From NCBI GenBank assembly GCA_017439615.1, contig JAFSIU010000015.1:1-10967 (forward strand): a stretch of DNA of 10,967 nt, in the 5' to 3' direction. The translations under genes and the position numbers were made by a program. Within the stretch, counting starts at the first letter, position 1. Every line of letters starts with the position of its first letter. Source of the DNA: Bacillota bacterium (GTDB taxonomy: Bacteria > Bacillota > Dehalobacteriia > UBA4068). The notes under the pieces are model-generated. The model ran no database searches and had not been told where the DNA came from. It worked only from the letters and a program-made list of their open reading frames with translations. Below are positions 1 to 6,318 of this stretch, in pieces.

Positions 1-61
1 CCTGCAAAAACAAATACAAATTTGACTCTTTTATAAAAATTTTTACAGAAGCAAAACCAAT

Positions 62-107
62 ATTCTAAACAAATAAACCCTGCATCAAATATCTGATACA
101 GGGTTTA
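62..107 (-). terminator. Hairpin, probable minus-strand terminator of the BofC-like gene
   Basis: Positions 74-82 (TAAACCCTG) pair perfectly with 99-107 (CAGGGTTTA). After a C/A mismatch, 84-87 pair with 94-97, leaving a six-base loop. Read on the minus strand, the stem is followed by TTTGTTTAG (73 down to 65), a moderate U-tract. Read on plus it is followed by GTGCATAAAA, which is poor for termination. It lies about 90 bases downstream of the minus-strand gene ending at 194, so it most likely ends that transcript. The rest of 1-131 shows nothing I can name. Confidence 0.5.
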
Positions 108-131
108 GTGCATAAAAATAACTGTTTTACG

Positions 132-165
132 AGCACCGACCATATGGTCGGTGCTTTTTCTTTTG
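132..165 (+). terminator. Rho-independent terminator for an upstream plus-strand gene
   Basis: Positions 132-155 are a perfect 24-base palindrome that folds as a ten-pair GC-rich stem (AGCACCGACC with GGTCGGTGCT) around an ATAT loop. It is followed directly on plus by TTTTCTTTT. That is a classical intrinsic terminator for a plus-strand transcript entering from the left of the window. On the minus strand the tail is CGTAAAACAG, so it would be weaker in that direction. Confidence 0.8.
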
Positions 166-193
166 CGCCTTAATTGCGGAATGAAATAAGATA

Positions 194-724
194 TCAAAGC
201 TCATCAAGACTCTCCAATGCTACTATCAATTCATCGCGATTGGCAAATTCGACCCCGCCGTGCTCGAGCATCTGCTGCCACAGCTGCGGAAGCTTTTTGA
301 TATCAATTTTTATTCTTCCCTCCACCGCACCATCATAGCCAACGGGCCCATGTATGATGACAAGACCCTCATCATATTTGCGGAAATGAAATTTTTCATT
401 ATCATCAGGGCACAGCCCCTCCTCTTCTGAATAAGCACAGACTATACCATCCTGACCATGAAACACATACCAGCCATCAATGCTCAATTCATCAAAGCTT
501 TTATCTGCAAAACGTATATCAGCCTCTATTATATCACTGCGCAAGTGATGACAGCCTGAAAAATATTGTTCTACTTTGACAGGCATTTCCGATGTAATAT
601 ATTCTGATTCTGTTTCTGCAGGAATTTCCTCAGGCAAAATGACCGCATTTTCCTTTATCACAGATATCACAAAAAGCATCAGTACACACAAAACTGCATA
701 GAAAAAAACCTTTGCCCTGCTCAT
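194..724 (-). CDS. BofC C-terminal-domain-like secreted or membrane-anchored protein
   Basis: The 176-residue protein starts with ATG at 722-724, with GGGAGG eight bases upstream (733-738). Residues 6-23 form one hydrophobic segment after a short basic start, so the protein is probably exported and either cleaved or anchored; there is no lipobox. A Cys-His-His (58-60) is followed by a segment with GWYVFHGQDGIV, then EGLCPDD, IIHGPVGYDG and a leucine/acid-rich end (DELIVALESLDEL). This order resembles the BofC C-terminal domain as I recall it, a family named for Bacillus subtilis BofC, an extracytoplasmic inhibitor of SpoIVB signalling in sporulation. No sporulation gene is visible nearby, so that role cannot be assumed. 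It is divergent from the substrate-binding protein at 839, with only 114 bases between them. The family call is from memory of motif order and is moderate; otherwise it is an uncharacterised envelope protein. Confidence 0.6.
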   Translation of the reverse strand: MSRAKVFFYAVLCVLMLFVISVIKENAVILPEEIPAETESEYITSEMPVKVEQYFSGCHHLRSDIIEADIRFADKSFDELSIDGWYVFHGQDGIVCAYSEEEGLCPDDNEKFHFRKYDEGLVIIHGPVGYDGAVEGRIKIDIKKLPQLWQQMLEHGGVEFANRDELIVALESLDEL

Positions 725-778
725 ATACTGTTCCTCCCACTGGTTTTCCTAAACAGATTATGCGCTGAAATGAAAAAT

Positions 779-807
779 GTTATACATAAACACCTTGAAT
801 TTGACAC
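779..807 (-). promoter_or_regulatory. Possible promoter of the BofC-like gene
   Basis: On minus, GTGTCA (802-807) and TATAAC (779-784) are 17 bases apart, matching the sigma-70/sigma-A consensus at 4/6 and 5/6. The site overlaps the spacer and -35 side of the opposing candidate promoter (795-823), so the two divergent genes could compete for polymerase. The weak -35 makes this tentative. Confidence 0.3.
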
Positions 808-823
808 ATAAAAAGTGTATCAT
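795..823 (+). promoter_or_regulatory. Possible promoter of the substrate-binding protein gene
   Basis: TTGAAT (795-800) and TATCAT (818-823) are separated by 17 bases, matching consensus at 4/6 and 5/6. Transcription would start near 830, giving a very short leader with GGTGA at 831-835 just ahead of the paired ATG codons at 839 and 842. The very short leader is the main doubt. Confidence 0.4.
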
Positions 824-838
824 TGAAAAAGGTGATTT

Positions 839-1951
839 ATGATGAAAAAACTGGTTTTCTTCTTTGCAATTCTTATCATAACAATGTGCACAGCATGCAT
901 ACCTGATAAAGCGGTAACCCCTCAGCCACTTGAGAGAGCATCGCTTATTTTTGTTGCGCCGCAGCAAGGAGATTTTGCCATAGAGGGTATTCCTGCGGCA
1001 AAGATTTTTATGCAAAGATTGGAGAAGGCTTCTGCAGAGCTGCCTTATGAGCTGGACTGTCTGCTGATCGATGAAAGCATAGGTGCTGACAGAATAGTCT
1101 CCACCATTGAAGCATATATGACTGACAATACAGTTCTCGGCATCTGCGGCTTCTGGGATGCTGATAATGCTGCAAAAACGGCAAAGCTTTGTAAAGAAAA
1201 GCAGATACCGCTCCTGCTTTGGGCAGCCGTACGCGAGGATCTCACCGGTGAGGGCAGCTATCCTTATGTTCTCAGGCTGTGCAATACAGCGCGAGCCGAA
1301 ACCGGCTTCCTGTGCAAAGAACTGATCGCCAAAAAAGGCTTCAGCAAATGGGCTGTGGTCTGTGATAACAGCAGCTTTGGTTTGGCAAATCAAGAAAGCA
1401 TCCGCACCACACTGCAAGAACAGAACTGTGAACTCAGTTATTCTTTTTCTGTTGATGAAGCAAGTCCTACTTTCAATGAATGTATTTCAGAATTAAAAAA
1501 TAGCGATGCAGAAATCATTATTTTTGGCGGCAAGCCTGAGCTTTTAAATGATTTTCTGACCGCTTTGTATGCAGCAAAGGCAGAAATACCCATCGCAGCA
1601 ATCGCCGCCGCCTCTATGGAGCCGGAATTGCTTCCTGAGAAGGTTTTCACCGTTAATTATGACTTTGCTCAGTATAATGACTTTTATACTCAGTTTTTTC
1701 TCAATCAAGGCTTCGACTGTGAAATGGGGATCATGACACCGTTGGCATATGAAGCTGCAGGAGTATTTTTGTCAGCATTGAAGGCCTGCGGAGAAAACCC
1801 GGAGGGCACACTCATTGCCATGACCATGGCAGCTACAGAATATCAAGGAATGTCCGGCAAAGTAAGCTTTGATTCCTTTGGTGACAACAAAGACACCTCA
1901 CTTTTGGTGATAGCCTATATGCAGGATAAGCATTGGGTTATTCTTGAATAA
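839..1951 (+). CDS. Branched-chain amino acid ABC transporter-type substrate-binding lipoprotein
   Basis: The 370-residue protein looks like a type 1 periplasmic binding protein of the LivJ/receptor-ligand-binding group, which captures amino acids or similar small solutes outside the membrane. A lysine pair and hydrophobic stretch (residues 3-16) end in CTAC, so Cys20 is the probable lipidation site, although Cys at -3 is not a canonical lipobox residue. Two alpha/beta lobes follow. The C-terminal part has the usual TPLAYEAAGVFLSAL helix, GMSGKVSFDSFGD and a final hydrophobic strand. About 370 residues is normal for the family. Starts at 839 and 842 are both possible; 842 sits at a better distance from GGTGA. 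No permease or ATPase gene is beside it, so it is an orphan component here and the substrate is unknown. A terminator follows directly. Confidence 0.75.
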   Translation: MMKKLVFFFAILIITMCTACIPDKAVTPQPLERASLIFVAPQQGDFAIEGIPAAKIFMQRLEKASAELPYELDCLLIDESIGADRIVSTIEAYMTDNTVLGICGFWDADNAAKTAKLCKEKQIPLLLWAAVREDLTGEGSYPYVLRLCNTARAETGFLCKELIAKKGFSKWAVVCDNSSFGLANQESIRTTLQEQNCELSYSFSVDEASPTFNECISELKNSDAEIIIFGGKPELLNDFLTALYAAKAEIPIAAIAAASMEPELLPEKVFTVNYDFAQYNDFYTQFFLNQGFDCEMGIMTPLAYEAAGVFLSALKACGENPEGTLIAMTMAATEYQGMSGKVSFDSFGDNKDTSLLVIAYMQDKHWVILE

Positions 1952-1957
1952 GCAAGC

Positions 1958-2000
1958 AAAAAAAGCGGAAGATGCTGTGATCATCTTCCGCTTTTTCAAT
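1958..2000. terminator. Bidirectional terminator between convergent genes
   Basis: Positions 1960-1974 (AAAAAGCGGAAGATG) pair perfectly with 1982-1996 (CATCTTCCGCTTTTT) around a seven-base loop. The A-run on the left and T-run on the right give a U-tract in both directions. It lies between the plus-strand gene ending at 1951 and the minus-strand gene ending at 2012 and can serve both. Confidence 0.85.
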
Positions 2001-2011
2001 TCAATGCTATT

Positions 2012-2962
2012 TCAATTGCTTTTGAGTTTCTTCATAGACTGCAGCTTGGCTGTCAAAACATCGGACACCTGCGATAGCAAAATTGCAATAAACATAATTG
2101 TGCAGCCCAGAATTTCTCTGCCGCTCAATATTTCATGCAGTACTACTGCGGAACAAAGCACACCGAAAACAGATTCTGTGCACATAATCAGCGATGCGAC
2201 AGTTGCCTCCGTATATTTCTGTCCGATTATCTGGAAGGTATAGGCGATGCCGCAGCTCATCACACCGGCATAAGCTATCGGCACAATGGCAGTCCAAATA
2301 GCAGAAAGCTGCGGATCCTCAAAAATAAACATCAGCACACAGGAAATCGCACCCGAAACCGCAAACTGCACACAGGAAAGCTTGACGCCATCCACATCAG
2401 GAGCAAAGCGTTCAACCAGCAAAATATGTATCGCATAGATAATGGCGCAGATGAAGGTCAGCACATCACCCTTGTTGATTGCAGTAATATCCTCTGGATT
2501 GATGCACAAAAAATAAAGCCCCACAAAGCCTGCCATCACACAAAGCCAGGTAAGCAATGACACTTTTTTCTTAAGGAAAAGCCCGAAAAGAGGAACGAAA
2601 AACATATAAAGTGCTGTGATGAAGGCAATTTTGCCGGGTGTGGAATAATTGAAGGCGAATTGCTGAAAATTGCTGGCAGCACATAATGCAATACCCAAAA
2701 AAGAGCCGTAGACAAGGGTCTTTTTATCCAGAGCTTTTCGTTCTGCTTTTTGCACGGCAGTCATATTTTTCCCAGAAATACTGTCACGCACCAAAATGAA
2801 AGGCACAAGCACCAAAGCGCCCATAAGAGTACGGATTCCATTGAAGGTGAAGGCTTCGACCTGCTCCATACCGACACTTTGGGCAACAAAGGATGAGCCC
2901 CAGATGAAAGCCGTGAGCAGAAGCATAATTATTCCTTTGAATTGTGTTTTGTTTCCTGACAT
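2012..2962 (-). CDS. EamA/DMT-family membrane transporter (RhaT/YdcZ-like permease)
   Basis: The 316-residue protein has about ten hydrophobic segments arranged as two repeated halves of five, the layout of the drug/metabolite transporter superfamily with two EamA domains (roughly residues 8-150 and 165-305). The first half opens with AFIWGSSFVAQSVG, a typical EamA first helix. The second half includes the YAGVMSCGIAYTFQIIGQK stretch, also typical. The C-terminus is short and basic (SMKKLKSN). Members export or import amino acids, nucleobases, sugars or drugs; the substrate cannot be read from the sequence. The ATG start at 2960-2962 is supported by GAGGAG about six bases upstream and by a promoter at 2996-3024, so it is probably a single-gene transcript ending at the terminator near 1960-1996. 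Confidence 0.9.
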   Translation of the reverse strand: MSGNKTQFKGIIMLLLTAFIWGSSFVAQSVGMEQVEAFTFNGIRTLMGALVLVPFILVRDSISGKNMTAVQKAERKALDKKTLVYGSFLGIALCAASNFQQFAFNYSTPGKIAFITALYMFFVPLFGLFLKKKVSLLTWLCVMAGFVGLYFLCINPEDITAINKGDVLTFICAIIYAIHILLVERFAPDVDGVKLSCVQFAVSGAISCVLMFIFEDPQLSAIWTAIVPIAYAGVMSCGIAYTFQIIGQKYTEATVASLIMCTESVFGVLCSAVVLHEILSGREILGCTIMFIAILLSQVSDVLTAKLQSMKKLKSN

Positions 2963-2995
2963 AAAAACTCCTCAAACCATAATATACAGATATGT

Positions 2996-3024
2996 ATTAT
3001 AATATTTCCCCGTCGTGAATGCAA
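2996..3024 (-). promoter_or_regulatory. Promoter of the EamA transporter gene
   Basis: On minus, a perfect TATAAT (2996-3001) lies 17 bases after TTGCAT (3019-3024). The predicted start near 2989 gives a leader of about 27 bases ending in GAGGAG before the ATG at 2962. The -35 match is only partial, but spacing and -10 are ideal. Confidence 0.6.
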
Positions 3025-3100
3025 GCGGGAAAATAAACTGCCTCTTTTCTTATTCTGACATTGACAAGAAGGATATTGAAAACAAGCTGTTTCTGAGCAA

Positions 3101-3127
3101 CAGGCACCGTCTGCAAGACGGTGCCTG
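3101..3127. terminator. Strong GC-rich hairpin after the PAP2 gene, probable terminator
   Basis: CAGGCACCGTCT (3101-3112) pairs over all twelve positions with AGACGGTGCCTG (3116-3127) around a three-base GCA loop. It lies 17 bases beyond the PAP2 stop codon on minus. Neither side has a real U-tract (minus tail TTGCTCAGAA), so it may act as an imperfect terminator or as a 3' end stabiliser. The stretch 3025-3100 shows no gene I trust. Confidence 0.55.
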
Positions 3128-3143
3128 ATTAAATATTATGATT

Positions 3144-3785
3144 TTATTCGACAAAAGTTGCATAAAGCATTACAAGAGCTGCACTGAGCAGGATTCCGCC
3201 GATAATATCTGTGAACCAATGCGCACCCGAAAGCAATCTTCCGATAAGCATAAATGCAGAAAAAGCAGCAATTGCCAAAACTGCAATTTTTCTCAACGCA
3301 GGATTTGAGATTCGTGAATTCAATTGCATAATGGTGGTTGACATAACAGTCAGCACAAGCATAGTCGTTGATGAAGGATAAGATGGCTCCAAAACATCTT
3401 CCAGCAATATCGGTCTGTAATTCACTGCATAAAACTCAAAGAATATATAGGCAGCCATCACTGCAATATAGAATATACCTAAAAGCAATATGCTGCGATC
3501 AACCTTCACTAGACTTTTTCGTCTGATCCATTGCCAAAGCCCCAAAAGCGCAAAGCCAAAAGCACAAGAAAGAGGTATCAATGACAAGCAATCTGTGATT
3601 TCATATAAAAATAAATTAACACCTGTCAGTCTATGAATGAAGCTGTTCAGCGAGGCAAAGCCGATGCTTGAACCGTTGGGACCGATCGTCTGAATATCTA
3701 TCAGACTGACTGCGACAGTCCATAGTATGAATGCTGCCAGCAACAGCAAGGACAGATAAAATGATTTTTTGTTCTGTTTCTGCAT
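3144..3785 (-). CDS. PAP2-family membrane phosphatase-like protein, active site altered
   Basis: With the start at ATG 3783-3785 the protein has 213 residues and about six membrane segments. AAGGAG (3795-3800) nine bases upstream supports this start; the frame extends to a GTG at 3872 with no ribosome site, and those 29 extra residues are not credible. PAP2 (type 2 phosphatidic acid phosphatase) enzymes dephosphorylate lipid phosphates at the outer membrane face. Motif 1 is seen as Glu117...Arg124-Pro125 (Glu where Lys is usual). Motif 2 is Pro-Ser-Ser-Thr at 137-140 instead of PSGH. Motif 3 is Gly-Arg183, His189 and Asp193, with the R-x5-H-x3-D spacing intact. The nucleophile His189 is kept but the motif 2 histidine is absent. 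It is downstream of, and probably co-transcribed with, the membrane-linked regulator at 3892. The family is clear; phosphatase activity is uncertain. Confidence 0.8.
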   Translation of the reverse strand: MQKQNKKSFYLSLLLLAAFILWTVAVSLIDIQTIGPNGSSIGFASLNSFIHRLTGVNLFLYEITDCLSLIPLSCAFGFALLGLWQWIRRKSLVKVDRSILLLGIFYIAVMAAYIFFEFYAVNYRPILLEDVLEPSYPSSTTMLVLTVMSTTIMQLNSRISNPALRKIAVLAIAAFSAFMLIGRLLSGAHWFTDIIGGILLSAALVMLYATFVE

Positions 3786-3891
3786 TTTTCTTGTCTCCTT
3801 TGTTTGTTTTTTGTTTTCACCCAAAAACAAATTAAACAAAACAAGAGAAAAAGCCAAGAAACAGGATTTCACATTGACGATACTTTTGGTA

Positions 3892-4497
3892 TCATTGCCA
3901 TTTGAGCAGCATAAGTGCCTTTATGATCAGGTAAACAAACAGAAAAACCGCTGCATAGGGTTGTAAGCTTATGATAAAAAGAAGTGCGCCCACAGTATTT
4001 AATAAAAGAGAGAGCTTTGTCTTGTTCTGCAGCCAAAACCGCTGCCGACAGTTTTGCAATGCAAGCGTCAATATGCCTGCGACAATAATGCCGCCTAAGA
4101 TAAGAAAATACAGCACCCGCAGATATGGCGCAATTTCTGTAAGAGACAAGAGAGAGACTTCATACACAACGCCACCCATTCTCTGTCCGAAAAATGGCAA
4201 AAACAAAAGCATTGCAGCACTGCAATCAAGCAAACCAAACACCAGATCACGCAAATGAGATTCCTTTTGTTTGTTTTCTGTTTCTGCTATATTCAGCAAT
4301 TCATCGCCGGAGAGGAGCTCGTCTATGCTCACGGAAAAGAAACTTGAAATTGCTTTCAAAGAATCTATGCTTGGATATCCCCTGCCCGATTCCCATTTCG
4401 AGATTGCAGTGCGTGATACATAAAGAAACTCTGCTAGTTCTTCCTGTGTAAGCCCTTTCTTCTTCCTCAATTCCTGCAACTTTTCATTGAATTCCAT
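3892..4497 (-). CDS. Xre-family helix-turn-helix regulator with four-helix membrane C-terminus
   Basis: The 201-residue protein starts at ATG 4495-4497, eight bases after AGGAG (4506-4510). The frame runs on to a GTG at 4530 without a ribosome site, so the inner ATG is preferred. Residues 4-60 are a Cro/C1-type HTH domain: LRKKKGLTQEELAEFLYVSR, then ISKWESGRGYPSIDSL and SIDELLSGDE. A polar, charged linker (about 64-82) leads to four hydrophobic segments (about 83-101, 128-149, 160-175 and 178-197) ending in ALMLLKWQ. The layout suggests a DNA-binding regulator tethered to the membrane that may sense an envelope state; the signal is unknown. The PAP2-like gene lies 106 bases downstream on the same strand, a plausible partner or target. 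Autoregulation is possible but no operator repeat was recognised. Confidence 0.85.
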   Translation of the reverse strand: MEFNEKLQELRKKKGLTQEELAEFLYVSRTAISKWESGRGYPSIDSLKAISSFFSVSIDELLSGDELLNIAETENKQKESHLRDLVFGLLDCSAAMLLFLPFFGQRMGGVVYEVSLLSLTEIAPYLRVLYFLILGGIIVAGILTLALQNCRQRFWLQNKTKLSLLLNTVGALLFIISLQPYAAVFLFVYLIIKALMLLKWQ

Positions 4498-4558
4498 TTC
4501 CGGTGCTCCTTTTGCTTTAATCAATCGCACTCCGCTTTGAAATATATCTTTTGGACTT

Positions 4559-4587
4559 ATTCTAACACATATTTTCTATGCCATCAA
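4559..4587 (-). promoter_or_regulatory. Promoter of the Xre regulator (and possibly the PAP2-like gene)
   Basis: On minus, TTGATG (4582-4587) is followed after 17 bases by TAGAAT (4559-4564), with TGT immediately before the -10 (an extended -10). The predicted start near 4552 gives a leader of about 55 bases to the ATG at 4497. A weaker candidate for the PAP2-like gene alone (TTGGCT, 17 bases, TAATTT) lies in the 106-base gap after the regulator. Confidence 0.6.
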
Positions 4588-4650
4588 TGCGTATTGGCAA
4601 TAGCGATTCCAAAACACTTTTGACAGTATAAAAATCAATAATTTTTCTTA

Positions 4651-4696
4651 AAAAAAAGAAAAAGAGCGAATGAAACAAAGCTCCATTCGCTCTTTT
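4651..4696 (-). terminator. Rho-independent terminator of the folD-ykgJ operon
   Basis: AAAAGAGCGAATG (4660-4672) pairs over thirteen positions with CATTCGCTCTTTT (4684-4696) around an eleven-base loop. On minus the stem runs into TTTTCTTTTTTT (4662 down to 4651). It lies nine bases past the stop codon of the CxxCxxCC gene, so it ends the folD-led transcript. Confidence 0.9.
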
Positions 4697-4704
4697 GTAA
4701 TTGT

Positions 4705-5295
4705 TTAAATATCAATCAGCTCGCACAGCAATATATCGTTATATGTGCTCTTGCCAGTAAAAATATTGGGAGGATAATCTTCAATATTGATTTGCGGAAG
4801 TATACCTTCGGCATAAAGCTGACGCACCAATTCATCCATGCCCTGATTGACAATGGCAGAACGGATATCATCGAGTTTTTCACTTCTGGGGAGACAATAA
4901 TGACTTGCACAGGCAAAGGTACGATAAATATGTTTCGAACAGCAGGAATTCTCCTTATCCATCAGAATGCAGCAGCCTTCCGGATCTCTTTTCAGTCTGA
5001 TATCTACCGCGCCATCAGGGAATGTCTCAATATCCAAAAGCTTTTCACAAAGCTTTGCCAAAGTTCTTTCTTCTGTAGGCAAAAGCTGTAAAAGCCTTTC
5101 GGCGTCAAGAGAGGTTACAGGAACTCTTTCCTGACAGCATCCGACACAACCGTAGCAAGAGGCTGTTTTCTCGGCACAGAAACGCTCAAAAGCCGCCAAA
5201 ATGTCATTCACTGAAGACTCTTGAGGTATTATCAGCACATCCTGACACAAATCACCGTTTTCATTTTCACAAAGCTGAATTTCCAAATCAGACAA
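4705..5295 (-). CDS. YkgJ-type CxxCxxCC cysteine-cluster protein, TTG start
   Basis: The protein is 196 residues when started at TTG 5293-5295. AAGGAAGG (5304-5311) lies eight bases upstream of that TTG, while the longer option (TTG at 5331, 208 residues) has no ribosome site. The key signature is Cys47-x2-Cys50-x2-Cys53-Cys54 (CYGCVGCC). A second group follows: Cys108-Cys109, Cys118-Cys119, Cys129 and Cys134, with HIYRTFAC between. This fits the YkgJ/UPF0153 zinc- or iron-sulfur-binding family, whose members are mostly of unknown function; metal binding is inferred from the cysteines only. The protein looks cytosolic. The gene overlaps the end of folD by eight bases, which implies co-transcription and translational coupling, and a terminator follows. 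No link between the two functions can be read from sequence. Confidence 0.8.
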   Translation of the reverse strand: MSDLEIQLCENENGDLCQDVLIIPQESSVNDILAAFERFCAEKTASCYGCVGCCQERVPVTSLDAERLLQLLPTEERTLAKLCEKLLDIETFPDGAVDIRLKRDPEGCCILMDKENSCCSKHIYRTFACASHYCLPRSEKLDDIRSAIVNQGMDELVRQLYAEGILPQINIEDYPPNIFTGKSTYNDILLCELIDI

Positions 5296-6163
5296 GTTTA
5301 ACGCCTTCCTTAAAAACTTTTTCAGCAGCAAGCACTGTGTTATAGACTGTCAATGCGCTGGTAATACTGCCGACACCGCCGGGAACGGGAGTGATGGCAT
5401 CAACGATTTCTGCCGCTGCAGCAGTATCGACATCACCGCAGATCTTGCCTTCTCTGTCGGGATCGGAATTGATACCGACATCAATGACCACCTGACCTGC
5501 GCGGAAATAGTCTGCAGTGAACATCTTGGCTCTGCCGATGGCAGCAATGACGATATCGGCGGCTTTTGTTTCAGCAGGAAGATCTGCAGTGCGGGAATGA
5601 CAAATGGTAACGGTGGCATTCTCACCGAGAAGCAGCATCGCCAAGGGCTTGCCGACAACCATACTGCGTCCGACCATAGCAACCTTTTTGCCCTTCAGGG
5701 GGATATCATAATATTTCAGGATCTCCATAACTGCAGCAGCTGTGGAGGGTGCAAAGCAATTGGGATTATTATTGAAAACCTCAGCCTGCTGTGCTTTGGT
5801 AAGACAATCGACATCCTTTGCAGGATTGATGAGAGCGCGAATCTTTTCCTCATTCAGATGCTTGGGCAGCGGAGAAAACATCAGAATTCCGTGCACGGCA
5901 TTATCATTGGAAAAGGCGGTAACGGCTCTTTCTACTTCTTCCTGTGCTGCATCAAAGGGCAGCTCCATCACAAAGCAAACTACGCCGCTTGCCTCGCAGT
6001 TTCTTTTAAGATTGGATTCATAATATAAATCATCGGGCTGCGCACCGACACGGATAATACCCAAGCCGGGAGCAATGCCTTTTTCATTCAAAGAAAGACG
6101 AAGTGCCAATGTTTTTTCCTTCAAGGATGAGGCAACTTCCTTGCCTGTTAATAATCTGGCCAT
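5288..6163 (-). CDS. folD: FolD: methylenetetrahydrofolate dehydrogenase/cyclohydrolase, variant active site
   Basis: The 291-residue protein, normal for FolD, starts at ATG 6161-6163 seven bases after AGGAGG (6171-6176). FolD is a cytosolic enzyme that interconverts methylene-, methenyl- and 10-formyl-tetrahydrofolate with NADP(H), feeding purine and formyl-Met synthesis. The Rossmann motif GRSMVVGKPL begins at residue 165, and PITPVPGGVG-type sequence (TPVPGGVGSITSAL) is near the end. Asp119 in KDVD matches the conserved E. coli Asp121. Tyr48 matches Tyr50, but the position of catalytic Lys54 holds Leu52 with Lys53 next to it, and the position of Gln98 holds Phe96. The segment QPDDLYYES is a variant I recall in some anaerobic Firmicutes. 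Dehydrogenase function is likely; cyclohydrolase activity is less certain. It leads an operon with the cysteine-cluster gene and is divergent from gyrB. Confidence 0.93.
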   Translation of the reverse strand: MARLLTGKEVASSLKEKTLALRLSLNEKGIAPGLGIIRVGAQPDDLYYESNLKRNCEASGVVCFVMELPFDAAQEEVERAVTAFSNDNAVHGILMFSPLPKHLNEEKIRALINPAKDVDCLTKAQQAEVFNNNPNCFAPSTAAAVMEILKYYDIPLKGKKVAMVGRSMVVGKPLAMLLLGENATVTICHSRTADLPAETKAADIVIAAIGRAKMFTADYFRAGQVVIDVGINSDPDREGKICGDVDTAAAAEIVDAITPVPGGVGSITSALTVYNTVLAAEKVFKEGVKLV

Positions 6164-6318
6164 AACAAAACCTCCTGAAAAGCAATTAGAATTTTGCTGT
6201 GCTTTTGGATATTCTTATTCTGTAAAAATATCAAAAATCCTTTTTTGCCGAAATATAAATATTAAACACAAAATATCGGATTCAGAGTGATATATATTAT
6301 AATAAAGAAGGAAAATAC
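6164..6318. other. AT-rich half of the folD-gyrB intergenic region
   Basis: No gene is visible. On minus there is the folD ribosome site (6171-6176), a perfect TATAAT at 6296-6301 with no matching -35, and a weak TTGATA / 17 bases / TATCCA pair nearer to folD. Either could serve folD, but neither is convincing. On plus the A/T-rich stretch just ahead of the gyrB -35 could act as an UP-type element; this is inference. Confidence 0.3.

Noticed and set aside
758..1417. A 219-codon minus-strand frame opposite the substrate-binding protein
   Set aside because: The plus-strand frame has a signal peptide, ribosome site and a full family pattern; the minus frame has none.
3015..3127. A short plus-strand open frame reading SDIDKKDIENKLFLSNRH and ending in the 3101-3127 hairpin
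   Set aside because: It looks protein-like but has only a GTG without a ribosome site, overlaps the transporter promoter, and resembles no gene I know. It may be chance or a tiny gene remnant.
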